Assembly (NCBI RefSeq): GCF_007997155.1
Contig: NZ_VORT01000006.1
Coordinates: 169,300-233,299 of the forward strand
Origin: Aequorivita antarctica
Lineage (GTDB): Bacteria > Bacteroidota > Bacteroidia > Flavobacteriales > Flavobacteriaceae
DNA: 64,000 nucleotides
Reading direction: 5' to 3'
The notes under the pieces were generated by a model that was given only the letters and a program-made list of their open reading frames with translations, ran no database searches and was not told the origin of the DNA. Position 1 is the first letter of the stretch, and the number at the start of each line of letters is the position of its first letter. Shown in pieces: positions 34,995 to 44,641 of this stretch. Both the position numbers and the translations under genes were made by a program.

Positions 34995-36632
34995 ATGATT
35001 TCAATAGATGGTTTAGCGGTTGAGTTTAGTGGCGATACACTTTTCAGCGATGTTTCCTTTGTGGTTAATGAGAACGACAAAATAGCTCTAATGGGGAAAA
35101 ACGGCGCGGGGAAAAGCACTATGATGAAAATAATAGCTGGCGTACAAAAAGCTACCCGAGGAAATGTACGTGCGCCAAAAGATGCCGTTATTGCTTACTT
35201 ACCCCAACATTTGTTGACTGATGATACCGCAACAGTGTTTGAGGAAGCTTCCAAAGCTTTCAAGCAAATTTTTGAAATGCGGGACGAAATGGACCGCCTC
35301 AACAAAGAACTGGAAATCCGAACCGATTACGAAAGTGATGAATATATGAACATCATTACCAAGGTAGCGGAAGTTGGTGAGAAATATTATGCTTTGGAAG
35401 AAATAAACTATGAGGCTGAAGTAGAAAAAGCCTTGCGAGGTCTTGGTTTTAAAAGAAGCGATTTGCACCGTCAAACAAGTGAATTCAGCGGTGGATGGCG
35501 TATGCGGATTGAACTTGCAAAACTGTTACTTCAAAAGCCGGATTTGATTCTACTAGATGAGCCTACCAATCACGTTGATATTGAATCTGTGATTTGGCTG
35601 GAAGATTTTTTGCTTAACAAAGCTAAAGCGGTAATAGTTATTTCGCACGATAGAAAGTTTATTGACAACATCACAAACCGCACCATTGAAGTTACAATGG
35701 GAAGGATTTACGACTACAAAGCCAACTATAGCCATTATTTGCAATTGCGTGCCGATAGAAGATCGCATCAAATAAAAGCTTACGAAGAGCAGCAAAAATT
35801 TATTGCAGAGACCCAACAGTTTATTGATCGATTTAAAGGTACTTACTCCAAAACCAATCAAGTAAACTCTCGAGAAAAGATGCTTGAAAAGTTGCAGGTA
35901 ATTGAAATTGATGAAATTGACACTTCCGCTTTGGCGCTTCGTTTTCCACCTGCACAACGTAGTGGCGATTATCCGGTTGTAGTGGAAGGTCTCACAAAAA
36001 AATACGGTGATCTTGTGGTTTTTAAAGACGCCAATATGAGTATTTCCCGTGGCCAAAAAGTGAGTTTTGTAGGTAGAAACGGCGAAGGAAAATCCACCAT
36101 GATCAAAGCCATTATGGGCGAAATAGATTTTGAGGGAAGCTGTGCGTTGGGCCACAACACCAAAGTGGGCTATTTTGCCCAAAACCAAGCCGCACTTTTA
36201 GATAAGGAACTCACAGTTTTCCAAACCGTGGATGAAGTTGCCAAAGGCGACATCCGCACGCAGATAAAAAATATTCTTGGCCGCTTTATGTTTAGCGGTG
36301 ATGATATTGATAAAAAAGTGGGATTGCTTTCCGGAGGTGAAAAAACGCGATTGGCGATGGTAAAACTATTGTTGGAGCCAGTAAACGTTTTGATTCTCGA
36401 TGAACCTACAAACCATTTGGATTTAAAATCGAAAGATGTGCTAAAAGAAGCCTTGCTTCAGTTTGATGGCACATTGATTTTGGTTTCCCACGACCGCGAT
36501 TTCTTGCAAGGTCTTTCTGAAAAAGTATTTGAATTTAAGGACAAACGTGTAATTGAACATTTTGAAAGCATAGACGATTTCTTGCAGCGCAATAGAATTG
36601 AGAATTTAAAGGAGATTGATTTGAAGGTTTAA
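34995..36632 (+). CDS. ABC-F family ATPase
   Basis: 545 residues with two ABC domains and no membrane segment. Domain 1 has Walker A GKNGAGKST (about residues 34-42), signature EFSGGWRMRIELA and Walker B LILLDEPTNHVD. Domain 2 has GRNGEGKST (about 360), LLSGGEKTRLAM and VLILDEPTNHLD. The linker between domains is charged and helical, as in ribosome-associated ABC-F proteins (EttA/YbiT/Uup group), which adjust translation at the ribosomal E site. The last 19 codons are copied, with synonymous changes only at shared codons, at 44816-44877 on the other side of the CRISPR-Cas locus. An 8-nt tandem repeat starts inside the last two codons. Confidence 0.94.
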   Translation: MISIDGLAVEFSGDTLFSDVSFVVNENDKIALMGKNGAGKSTMMKIIAGVQKATRGNVRAPKDAVIAYLPQHLLTDDTATVFEEASKAFKQIFEMRDEMDRLNKELEIRTDYESDEYMNIITKVAEVGEKYYALEEINYEAEVEKALRGLGFKRSDLHRQTSEFSGGWRMRIELAKLLLQKPDLILLDEPTNHVDIESVIWLEDFLLNKAKAVIVISHDRKFIDNITNRTIEVTMGRIYDYKANYSHYLQLRADRRSHQIKAYEEQQKFIAETQQFIDRFKGTYSKTNQVNSREKMLEKLQVIEIDEIDTSALALRFPPAQRSGDYPVVVEGLTKKYGDLVVFKDANMSISRGQKVSFVGRNGEGKSTMIKAIMGEIDFEGSCALGHNTKVGYFAQNQAALLDKELTVFQTVDEVAKGDIRTQIKNILGRFMFSGDDIDKKVGLLSGGEKTRLAMVKLLLEPVNVLILDEPTNHLDLKSKDVLKEALLQFDGTLILVSHDRDFLQGLSEKVFEFKDKRVIEHFESIDDFLQRNRIENLKEIDLKV

Positions 36633-36722
36633 AAGTTTAAATGTTTAAAAGTTTAAAAGTTTATGGGTTTATGAGTTTATGGGTTTAGGAGTTTATGAGT
36701 TTATGGGTTTATTGGTTTATAA
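36627..36722. repeat. Twelve-copy 8-nt tandem repeat
   Basis: Twelve 8-nt units of the form GTTTAnnn (GTTTAAAA, GTTTAAAT, GTTTATGG, GTTTATGA and variants) run without interruption from the last codon and stop codon of the ABC-F gene to 53 nt before the first CRISPR repeat. The first four units are A-rich and the later ones G-rich, a sign of stepwise expansion. Confidence 0.85.
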
Positions 36723-36775
36723 GTTGGGAGTGCTCAATTAAGTGTGTCAACGTCTGCATACGTTTTTATTTTATA

Positions 36776-38865
36776 GTTGTGATTTGCTTTCAGAATTGTA
36801 TTTTTAATGATTAATCACAGGTGGTTTGAATTATCTTCCATTAATGGCGCTGTTGTGATTTGCTTTCAGAATTGTATTTTTAATGATTAATCACAGGAGT
36901 GGAATAGTATTGAAATAGTATTCTAAGTTGTGATTTGCTTTCAGAATTGTATTTTTAATGATTAATCACAGGTCATTGCCTTTATAACGGCTCCCGTACT
37001 TGTTGTGATTTGCTTTCAGAATTGTATTTTTAATGATTAATCACAGGCCCCTGCTCAATCGGCTTATTGAAAAAGCCGTTGTGATTTGCTTTCAGAATTG
37101 TATTTTTAATGATTAATCACAGGTCTATACAATAGAATCCCGTTACCTACTCGTTGTGATTTGCTTTCAGAATTGTATTTTTAATGATTAATCACAGGCA
37201 GTTGAAATAGACCAAGTGGGAAGTACCAGTTGTGATTTGCTTTCAGAATTGTATTTTTAATGATTAATCACAGGGCCGCTTATGGGGTAGACTGAGCCAT
37301 CTGTGTTGTGATTTGCTTTCAGAATTGTATTTTTAATGATTAATCACAGGGCCGCTTATGGGGTAGACTGAGCCATCTGTGTTGTGATTTGCTTTCAGAA
37401 TTGTATTTTTAATGATTAATCACAGGTAAAAAAACGAACTCTATTATCTGAGCCTGGTTGTGATTTGCTTTCAGAATTGTATTTTTAATGATTAATCACA
37501 GGTAAAAAAACGAACTCTATTATCTGAGCCTGGTTGTGATTTGCTTTCAGAATTGTATTTTTAATGATTAATCACAGGCCGTAGCATCAGCACTTCCAAT
37601 GAGGTGTGTTGTGATTTGCTTTCAGAATTGTATTTTTAATGATTAATCACAGGCATTTACAACAAGCGGCCAGTATAGAACAGGTTGTGATTTGCTTTCA
37701 GAATTGTATTTTTAATGATTAATCACAGGCGGACCATTATAACTTAGCGTTCCGGTTCTGTTGTGATTTGCTTTCAGAATTGTATTTTTAATGATTAATC
37801 ACAGGCAATTTGAACATTTAAGACAGCAGGGCGCGTTGTGATTTGCTTTCAGAATTGTATTTTTAATGATTAATCACAGGTCAGTCGGTAAGTACAAAAG
37901 GATTTGTTAGTTGTGATTTGCTTTCAGAATTGTATTTTTAATGATTAATCACAGGCAGTTACAATTTGAAATTCTGTATCGTAGGTTGTGATTTGCTTTC
38001 AGAATTGTATTTTTAATGATTAATCACAGGAAATCTTTGTCGCGTAGTGTTTTGCGTAGGGTTGTGATTTGCTTTCAGAATTGTATTTTTAATGATTAAT
38101 CACAGGTTCTTACAGGATTTTAAAAAACCATTTAGAGTTGTGATTTGCTTTCAGAATTGTATTTTTAATGATTAATCACAGGCGATGTAACCGAATTGCT
38201 GAAATTAAAATGGTTGTGATTTGCTTTCAGAATTGTATTTTTAATGATTAATCACAGGTGAAATGGTTAAAGCGGTTTAGTTATGAAAGTTGTGATTTGC
38301 TTTCAGAATTGTATTTTTAATGATTAATCACAGGTTGAAGCTGTCATTTTCAAAGAAATCTCCGGTTGTGATTTGCTTTCAGAATTGTATTTTTAATGAT
38401 TAATCACAGGTGATAACAATTTTGGCAATTATGGCCTTGAGTTGTGATTTGCTTTCAGAATTGTATTTTTAATGATTAATCACAGGACACTAAAAAATTT
38501 TACTTCAATTCGTGAGTTGTGATTTGCTTTCAGAATTGTATTTTTAATGATTAATCACAGGTATTAGTATTAATAATATTAATAGCATTAAGTTGTGATT
38601 TGCTTTCAGAATTGTATTTTTAATGATTAATCACAGGTATAAGTTTATTGCTATTCAATTAATAGTAGTTGTGATTTGCTTTCAGAATTGTATTTTTAAT
38701 GATTAATCACAGGAAAGCACATTCACAATTATAGCATCTAATCGTTGTGATTTGCTTTCAGAATTGTATTTTTAATGATTAATCACAGGAATTATACAAT
38801 CCATAATTGCGAATTGTAAGTTGTGATTTGCTTTCAGAATTGTATTTTTAATGATTAATCACAGG
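36776..38865 (+). CRISPR. Type II-C CRISPR array: 28 repeats, 27 spacers
   Basis: The 46-nt repeat starts GTTGTGATTTGCTTTC and ends GATTAATCACAGG. All 28 copies appear identical, including the last. Repeat starts are spaced 75 or 76 nt, giving 29- or 30-nt spacers. Two adjacent pairs of spacers are identical: 37275-37304 with 37351-37380, and 37427-37456 with 37503-37532. That leaves 25 unique spacers. The repeat ends are mutually complementary (TGTGATT ... AATCACA). The tracrRNA anti-repeat is complementary to the plus-strand repeat, so crRNAs are read left to right, toward cas2. The repeat contains a promoter-like TTG-N19-TATTTTTA. Confidence 0.98.
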
Positions 38866-38900
38866 ATACCAGCCCTAAAAAGCTGGTATCCTGATTTTTA
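38862..38900 (+). terminator. Hairpin at the end of the CRISPR array
   Basis: The 12-bp perfect stem CAGGATACCAGC / GCTGGTATCCTG with an 8-nt loop is followed by ATTTTTAA. Its left arm uses the last four bases of the terminal repeat. The T-rich exit is on the plus strand only, so it should end array transcription before it runs into cas2. Confidence 0.7.
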
Positions 38901-38973
38901 AGGGTGTTTGTGAAAAATAAAATTCAGCATAAAAGTTGATATGTCAACTGAGATTGACCGTACTTTTTAGGTT

Positions 38974-39324
<351 letters not shown>

Positions 39325-39359
39325 TTACTCCACTTTGGAAAGAGGCTAGGAGGATGTTA

Positions 39360-40259
39360 TTAATTAAATTCAGGATATAAAATCTTTCTGCTTTCGCCCG
39401 AAAAACATTCATAAAGACTGTTTGTTGTTCGGCTCATTGCTGTCATTAACGGGCTCCATTTACCATCTAGCAGCACGTCCATTGCAGGTACGCTAAGTAA
39501 TTCAGTTTTTAGGTTTGTTGTTAAATCGCTAATATTTCCTCCGGTTTCTACCAAATCATAAACCAAGGAATCAACATATATACGGTAAGGCTCCATAATA
39601 TCATCTGCCAAGCAAAAGGCATTGTATTTATTTTTATGAAAAATACCTACCGATGGTAACATACCACTACTAATTAAAGCCCTTGCGGTAACGGCTCTTA
39701 AAATGGCGTACCCATAATTGAGTAGGTTATTGGGCGGAATTCCTTTTTGGTTTCGGCTAAAATTTTCTACGTTCTCAAAAAGTGACTGAAAGTAATGCGC
39801 TGCCGCAATTGCTTCGTGATTGCCGGTATCGCCACTTTTTACTTCTTTTGCCCAGCGTTTTAATTTTAGGGCATTTTTTTCCCTTTTTAATAAATGGTTG
39901 GCTTGGTTTTCAATCTTAGCTTCAATAGTTTGTTGCCACAGGTTTTTCTTTAAGGGTAGGCTGGCGTTTAGTTGATGCCGCATACGTTCTGTTTGCTCTG
40001 TGTGCCCTACCAATGGTTGTAACAGAGAGCAGGGCAGGTGTTGCTTATCACACGTTATTACGGCGGTTTTGTTTTGCACCAATTTCATTAACAACCCATT
40101 GGTAATGGTAATTTGCAGATTTTCAAGTACTACATAGCCCAAATCTTCAATCGGGATGTTTACTTCTGCTTTTCCTTCCTCAGGAAAGTTTACTACCAAT
40201 TGCTCGTTCTTTGTGCTTAGGTATGCTGGATTGCCGAAAAAGAGGGTGCGTTTTATCAT
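39360..40259 (-). CDS. cas1: CRISPR-associated integrase Cas1 (type II)
   Basis: 299 residues, the usual length for type II Cas1. The N-terminal beta domain (RTLFFGNPAYLSTKNEQLV ... IPIEDLGYVVLEN) is followed by the helical catalytic domain, with LLNYGYAILRAVTARALISSG, GIFHKNKYNAFCLADDIMEPYR and the conserved metal-binding His and Asp in those segments. It integrates new spacers at the leader end of the array. It lies 10 nt after the cas9 stop codon and is certainly co-transcribed with it. Confidence 0.97.
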   Translation of the reverse strand: MIKRTLFFGNPAYLSTKNEQLVVNFPEEGKAEVNIPIEDLGYVVLENLQITITNGLLMKLVQNKTAVITCDKQHLPCSLLQPLVGHTEQTERMRHQLNASLPLKKNLWQQTIEAKIENQANHLLKREKNALKLKRWAKEVKSGDTGNHEAIAAAHYFQSLFENVENFSRNQKGIPPNNLLNYGYAILRAVTARALISSGMLPSVGIFHKNKYNAFCLADDIMEPYRIYVDSLVYDLVETGGNISDLTTNLKTELLSVPAMDVLLDGKWSPLMTAMSRTTNSLYECFSGESRKILYPEFN

Positions 40260-40269
40260 TGTTTAATAT

Positions 40270-43200
40270 TTAATATTCTCCAATTTGCACAATAGTTCCT
40301 AGATGGTTTAGCCTCACTTTAATAATGCCTTCTAAATACTTTTCACTTTGGTAAAATTTATATGTTATTTCCGAAAGCTCTTTCTTATTTTTGAATGTGT
40401 CTGCTCCAACTGCTTCTGTTTCTAAATGATGATTGAAAACATAATTTTTTGTTGATAATTTTTGGACCCTAAACAGGTTGCTACTAATAATTTTTCTGTT
40501 ATTTAAATCTTTCAAATCTATTTCCGAAGGATTAAAATCATCGTTTGGAAATAAAAACATCTCGTTTTGCTTCATTGTGAAAAGAAATTCCCAACCATTT
40601 TCGTGATTTTTATTTATGATTGGTTGTCCCAAATTTTTTCTGATAACTGCCTCGTAAAACGAAACAACCTCCTCATTTAAATTTCCATTTTCATCTCTAT
40701 AAATTGAAACATGATGATTGTTGCCAGTACTGATATAATCAACAGGTATTTCATTGCCATAGCTGTCTTTTAGTTCATTGCCAAGATGGTCTTTCGATAA
40801 GTGTAATGGCTCAGCATTGCTTACACCTGTAATCGTAATTCGTTTAAACTTAATGCCTTTTTCTTCGTTTAACCAAATAGGATTTTCGTCTAAATTTACA
40901 AATGCTTCTTTAGGTTTCCCGTTAAAATCATCCAAGCGTTTTTGGAGAATTTTGCGTAATCCAACATCAACTACTTTGTCAATCTTTAAGTCTGGAGTTA
41001 TTTCTTTTCTTATCGTAAACCTATCTTCAAAAACTACGGTTTTAACTTTATCTGTTAACACAGCTCCATTTTCATTTAAAAGAATTGGATTTTTAGAGAG
41101 ACTGTTTTTCCCTGTAAATGCTTTTTTCGCATCTCCATCAAATTCTTGTAAGCGTTTTAAAAGTAACTCTCGATATTTTTTCTTTGCAACTGTTGCAATT
41201 TTTTCCTCGTCAAAAGCACCACCTATTTTCTCAAGTTTGGTTTTATATTCAATAGATTTTCCATAAATAGTTTCTTTGTGCAATTGTCCACGAGGAGTTA
41301 GTTCTTTTTTTAATAGGTGACCACCTTCAACTTTAATCTTGTTTTTATTATTGGTTACAACCTTATTTTTTGCTTTATGTGAAATTAGGATACGTTCCAA
41401 ATGTTTTTTACTCTCTTCACGAATAGTTGGGAATGGCTTTATAAATTTTCTACCACCTTCTTTATCTCTAAAAGTATATTTTTCTTTAATCTTTTCAATT
41501 GTAAAGCCTTTACTGCTTTTTCCGCTGTCATTATTTAAGTACTGAATAAAAGCCCTTTTTGTAAAAGCTACCGCAATCGCATCCATTGCGTGATGTCTGT
41601 GATCATTGCGTTTGGTCCAATCTTGTATGCGTGGTAGTTTTTTACCGTTTTTGTTAGTTTGGTAATACGTTAACCCCAACGCTTCATACTTTTCCCAATT
41701 CAATTCTTGGAGTACGTTGATTAACTCCCAATCACTTCTCAATTTTGCTGTAATCGTTCCAGAGGTTGAAACAATATCTTTCGAAACCACCTGTAATAAT
41801 TGAATGGCTTTTTTTGCGATGTAAGCTGAATTGCCCAAATCGCGATTCAAAAAACCTTCAGGAATCTCTTCTTTGGTCATCAACAGTTTCTTCCGTTTCA
41901 TATACCCAATGCCATCGTTGTCTTTAAAGACTTCTTCCACACGGTCTTTAAAATCTGAAAGCCATCCTTTTCTTTCACAATAATCAAGTGCTGTTTCGTT
42001 TCCTTTTTCAAGATTATTGTCCCTTAATTCCAATGTTTTGTTAGAAAATGAATCATCAAATAATACAGATTGTGGTATAATATGCTCTACATCAAATTTA
42101 TTAGTGAATAAATCTTCGGGTTTTATGTAAGTGCCAGAATACAGCGTTTTGTACCCGGTTACTTTTAATTCTCTGTATAATTTATATTTAATCAAGTCCT
42201 TTCTGCTCACGTAAGGAATTCCAAATTCCTTTTTTATTTTTTCACGTAAATTATCATGGTCTTTTGTAGCCCGTTCTATGGCTTTGGTCATTTCGCCACG
42301 TTGCTCGGCTGTCTTTTTTAGCTCTCTTGCCAATTCTACTCTTATTTCCTCGGGCCTTCCCATTTCTGGACTTTCAATAATGCCGTTGACAACGTGTATC
42401 ATTTGGTTTAGAATTTTCTCAACAACAGGATTTCGTAAACTATTTTTTTGTAATATTTTAAGTTCTTGGGATTTCCAGTTTTTTTTGTCTTCCTTGGTTA
42501 TGGAGTTGGAATGATTATAGCCAGCAAGCGCACAAGCTTCGTCATAACGTTTTCCGTCTTCGAGATAAGGATATATTTTCTTTATAGCACGAGCACTCAA
42601 ACTGCCATAATCTTGCTGAAAAGTAACGTTAACCAACAATCGTGCGTGTTGCTCCTTAAAGCCAAATTTGTTCTGTAATTTCTCAATAAGTGATTTTATC
42701 CCAGTTTCTGAAGTATCATCTGTATAGGAATATAGCAAATGCCAAAGTTCGTAGCTAGGCTGTTTAGCAAAACCGTTACCTTGTAAAGTAGGATTAAATT
42801 CTAGTATTTCATAAGTTATCCCAACGGTATGAAAAATTGATTTTAAAGCGTCGACCAACTCTAGGCCGTTCATCTCTTTAAATTCAATAGGATGCCCTTC
42901 TAAATCAACAATTTTCTCATATATTTTAAGCAAAGCACTTTGCGTTCTGTTGCCTTCTAGTTTTTTGAAATTGACCTTAAAATTTTCGGCCTTTTCCTCT
43001 GAATTTTCAAATAACCACTCCAAGAAATCTTTATCTGAAACACTTTCAACACAATTCAATTTTTCAAAAAGATCTTTTTTGGTGTCTTCTTCAATGTGGT
43101 ACACTTCTAAAGTTTTATCTTTTGCCGAAACCTGAATTGAATTTATATTTTGCCAAATCTTGAAGTGCTGAAATAGAGGTGAAGATTTTGGAATTACTTT

Positions 43201-44394
43201 TGGACCAATTTCTTTGGTTTTTTTAACTCCATCAATCAAAACTTCTCTTTCAGTACCTTCAAGCTCGCAGATATTTATAAGCCCTTTTTGTGACTTTAGA
43301 GGTCGTTGGTAAAATATGGTTATATTTCTAATATCATCTTTTATTTTTTCAGTAAGCTCTGGATAGTGTTTGCTTTGCTCAGTCCAAATGGCATCAAATT
43401 CATTCATATAGTCTTGACGGTAGAAAACTTGGTTTTTTAAAGAGGTATTCGGGTTTTCTTTAAGTTGATTGTATAAAAATTGACCAACTGTTAAATTGTC
43501 AAAATATAATTCTTTGCTTCTATCGCTAATGGCTCCTAAATAACCACTAGACTGGTTTATTTTATTATTCACTTCGGTCAGCACATAGGCAACTTCTTTC
43601 AAGTCCATTTTTTCTGAAATAGCTTTTGCACGCCATTCATATAAACGTAGTTTTTTTTCGGCACCTTTATTTTCAGCTCTTTCTGTGCCTATTGTTTTTT
43701 CAAAATATTTACCTGAAGCTTGTTGACCTAAACCTTCTAACGCCTCTTTGTGATGTGGCATCAATGAAGCAGGATAAAATTGTTTTTGAAAATTCCAAAT
43801 TAGATCAAACTCTGCCTGTAAATCTGAACGATAATAATCAGGCAGCATTCTTTTACCTTCTTTTAATAGCTGAAATGAAAGTTGTCCTGGAGTCAGATTT
43901 TCATTTTCCAACCTTTTTGCAATCGCCATTCCATCAATTAATTGCCCTTCCTCTTCATTATTAGCCTTGCGGCTACTTTTATACCCGCGTTTTTTATTAA
44001 TCATTAAAAGGACACGTGCAAATTCTTCTTTAGTAAGTTTTTGTGAAGTGGCTTTTGCTCTAAAATCATATGTGCTATGGGTAGAATCTTTTGAGTCTTC
44101 AGCAAGTTTTGTGGAATCATTGATAAATCCAATTTCATTTAAAATTTTAATTAAGACTTTACGTCTCAATTTATAACGTTGTAGATTTCTACGTGCTCCA
44201 CGTTTTAACGTACGGTCGGCATTTATAGTAATACTTCTGCCACGTTTAAAGTCATTTTGTTCATCAGTAGATAATGGCACAACTCTTACACCTGCATTAA
44301 TAATTGAGGATAATTCATCCTCTCTTTCAGCTTCATTAACATAAGCCCACCCAATAGAGGTAGTCCCCAAATCCAATCCTAAAATTCGTTTCAT
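40270..44394 (-). CDS. cas9: Type II-C CRISPR effector nuclease Cas9
   Basis: 1374 residues. RuvC-I is ILGLDLGTTSIGWAYV with the catalytic Asp8. The arginine-rich bridge helix is RTLKRGARRNLQRYKLRRK (about residues 60-80). RuvC-II is EEIRVELARELKKT with the catalytic Glu (about 685), and the HNH domain is FDVEHIIPQSVLFDDSFSNK with the catalytic His (about 770). RuvC-III is NDHRHHAMDAIAVAF (about 930). All nuclease residues are present, so both DNA strands should be cut. The C-terminal part (about 1000-1374) is the PAM-interacting region; the PAM is not predictable here. Together with tracrRNA and crRNA it defends against matching phage or plasmid DNA. Size and the cas9-cas1-cas2 order fit the Bacteroidota branch of II-C. 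Confidence 0.98.
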   Translation of the reverse strand: MKRILGLDLGTTSIGWAYVNEAEREDELSSIINAGVRVVPLSTDEQNDFKRGRSITINADRTLKRGARRNLQRYKLRRKVLIKILNEIGFINDSTKLAEDSKDSTHSTYDFRAKATSQKLTKEEFARVLLMINKKRGYKSSRKANNEEEGQLIDGMAIAKRLENENLTPGQLSFQLLKEGKRMLPDYYRSDLQAEFDLIWNFQKQFYPASLMPHHKEALEGLGQQASGKYFEKTIGTERAENKGAEKKLRLYEWRAKAISEKMDLKEVAYVLTEVNNKINQSSGYLGAISDRSKELYFDNLTVGQFLYNQLKENPNTSLKNQVFYRQDYMNEFDAIWTEQSKHYPELTEKIKDDIRNITIFYQRPLKSQKGLINICELEGTEREVLIDGVKKTKEIGPKVIPKSSPLFQHFKIWQNINSIQVSAKDKTLEVYHIEEDTKKDLFEKLNCVESVSDKDFLEWLFENSEEKAENFKVNFKKLEGNRTQSALLKIYEKIVDLEGHPIEFKEMNGLELVDALKSIFHTVGITYEILEFNPTLQGNGFAKQPSYELWHLLYSYTDDTSETGIKSLIEKLQNKFGFKEQHARLLVNVTFQQDYGSLSARAIKKIYPYLEDGKRYDEACALAGYNHSNSITKEDKKNWKSQELKILQKNSLRNPVVEKILNQMIHVVNGIIESPEMGRPEEIRVELARELKKTAEQRGEMTKAIERATKDHDNLREKIKKEFGIPYVSRKDLIKYKLYRELKVTGYKTLYSGTYIKPEDLFTNKFDVEHIIPQSVLFDDSFSNKTLELRDNNLEKGNETALDYCERKGWLSDFKDRVEEVFKDNDGIGYMKRKKLLMTKEEIPEGFLNRDLGNSAYIAKKAIQLLQVVSKDIVSTSGTITAKLRSDWELINVLQELNWEKYEALGLTYYQTNKNGKKLPRIQDWTKRNDHRHHAMDAIAVAFTKRAFIQYLNNDSGKSSKGFTIEKIKEKYTFRDKEGGRKFIKPFPTIREESKKHLERILISHKAKNKVVTNNKNKIKVEGGHLLKKELTPRGQLHKETIYGKSIEYKTKLEKIGGAFDEEKIATVAKKKYRELLLKRLQEFDGDAKKAFTGKNSLSKNPILLNENGAVLTDKVKTVVFEDRFTIRKEITPDLKIDKVVDVGLRKILQKRLDDFNGKPKEAFVNLDENPIWLNEEKGIKFKRITITGVSNAEPLHLSKDHLGNELKDSYGNEIPVDYISTGNNHHVSIYRDENGNLNEEVVSFYEAVIRKNLGQPIINKNHENGWEFLFTMKQNEMFLFPNDDFNPSEIDLKDLNNRKIISSNLFRVQKLSTKNYVFNHHLETEAVGADTFKNKKELSEITYKFYQSEKYLEGIIKVRLNHLGTIVQIGEY

Positions 44395-44447
44395 AAATAT
44401 GATTTTTTTAATAGACCTACAAATTATATAATTTTATTGAAACAAAA

Positions 44448-44463
44448 TTGCGGAAAACCGTAA
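44448..44463. promoter_or_regulatory. Palindrome between cas9 and tracrRNA
   Basis: TTGCGG-AAAA-CCGTAA is an imperfect palindrome 54 nt upstream of the cas9 start and 22 nt before the tracrRNA -7 element. It shares the 13-mer TTACGGTTTTCCG (opposite strand) with the inverted repeat at 26661-26680. It is a possible binding site for a common regulator. Confidence 0.45.
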
Positions 44464-44484
44464 GTGCACTTAAAAATATTTGTT

Positions 44485-44492
44485 TATATTTA
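44485..44492 (+). promoter_or_regulatory. -7 promoter element of tracrRNA
   Basis: TATATTTA is one base off TAnnTTTG and ends 5 nt before the anti-repeat. It would place the transcript start at the first bases of the anti-repeat. No TTG is found at the -33 position. Confidence 0.4.
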
Positions 44493-44495
44493 CTT

Positions 44496-44580
44496 CACAA
44501 TTCTGAAGCAAATCACAATAAGGATTATTCCGTTGTGAAAACATTCAAGGTGGTACTCTAAAAAGTATCACCTTTTTTTT
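44496..44580 (+). ncRNA. tracrRNA of the type II-C system
   Basis: The anti-repeat at 44497-44518 (ACAATTCTGAAGCAAATCAC then AA) is complementary to the first 23 nt of the plus-strand repeat, apart from one bulged base. It is followed by AAGGATTATTCCGTTGTGAA, which resembles the nexus of Bacteroidota II-C tracrRNAs, and by a terminator stem AGGTGGTACT / AGTATCACCT with a run of eight Ts (44548-44580). It is transcribed divergently from cas9 and is about 85 nt long. It guides crRNA maturation and Cas9 loading. Confidence 0.93.
44547..44580 (+). terminator. tracrRNA terminator
   Basis: A 10-bp stem with one G-T pair and a 6-nt loop, followed by TTTTTTTT, forms the 3' end of the tracrRNA. Confidence 0.85.
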
Positions 44581-44641
44581 GTTGAATGTTGCTCGAACAT
44601 TATTGTTCAAATTTTTTTAGGCTCTGAGCTAAAACATATAG

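Noticed and set aside
35553..36188. 211-residue minus-strand frame inside the ABC-F gene
   Set aside because: It lies entirely antisense to a clearly coding, conserved gene and has no recognisable domain.
36723..36775. Transcription of the array from the cas2 side
   Set aside because: The anti-repeat of the tracrRNA pairs only with the plus-strand repeat, and the T-rich hairpin exit is on the plus strand, so crRNAs read away from the ABC-F gene toward cas2.
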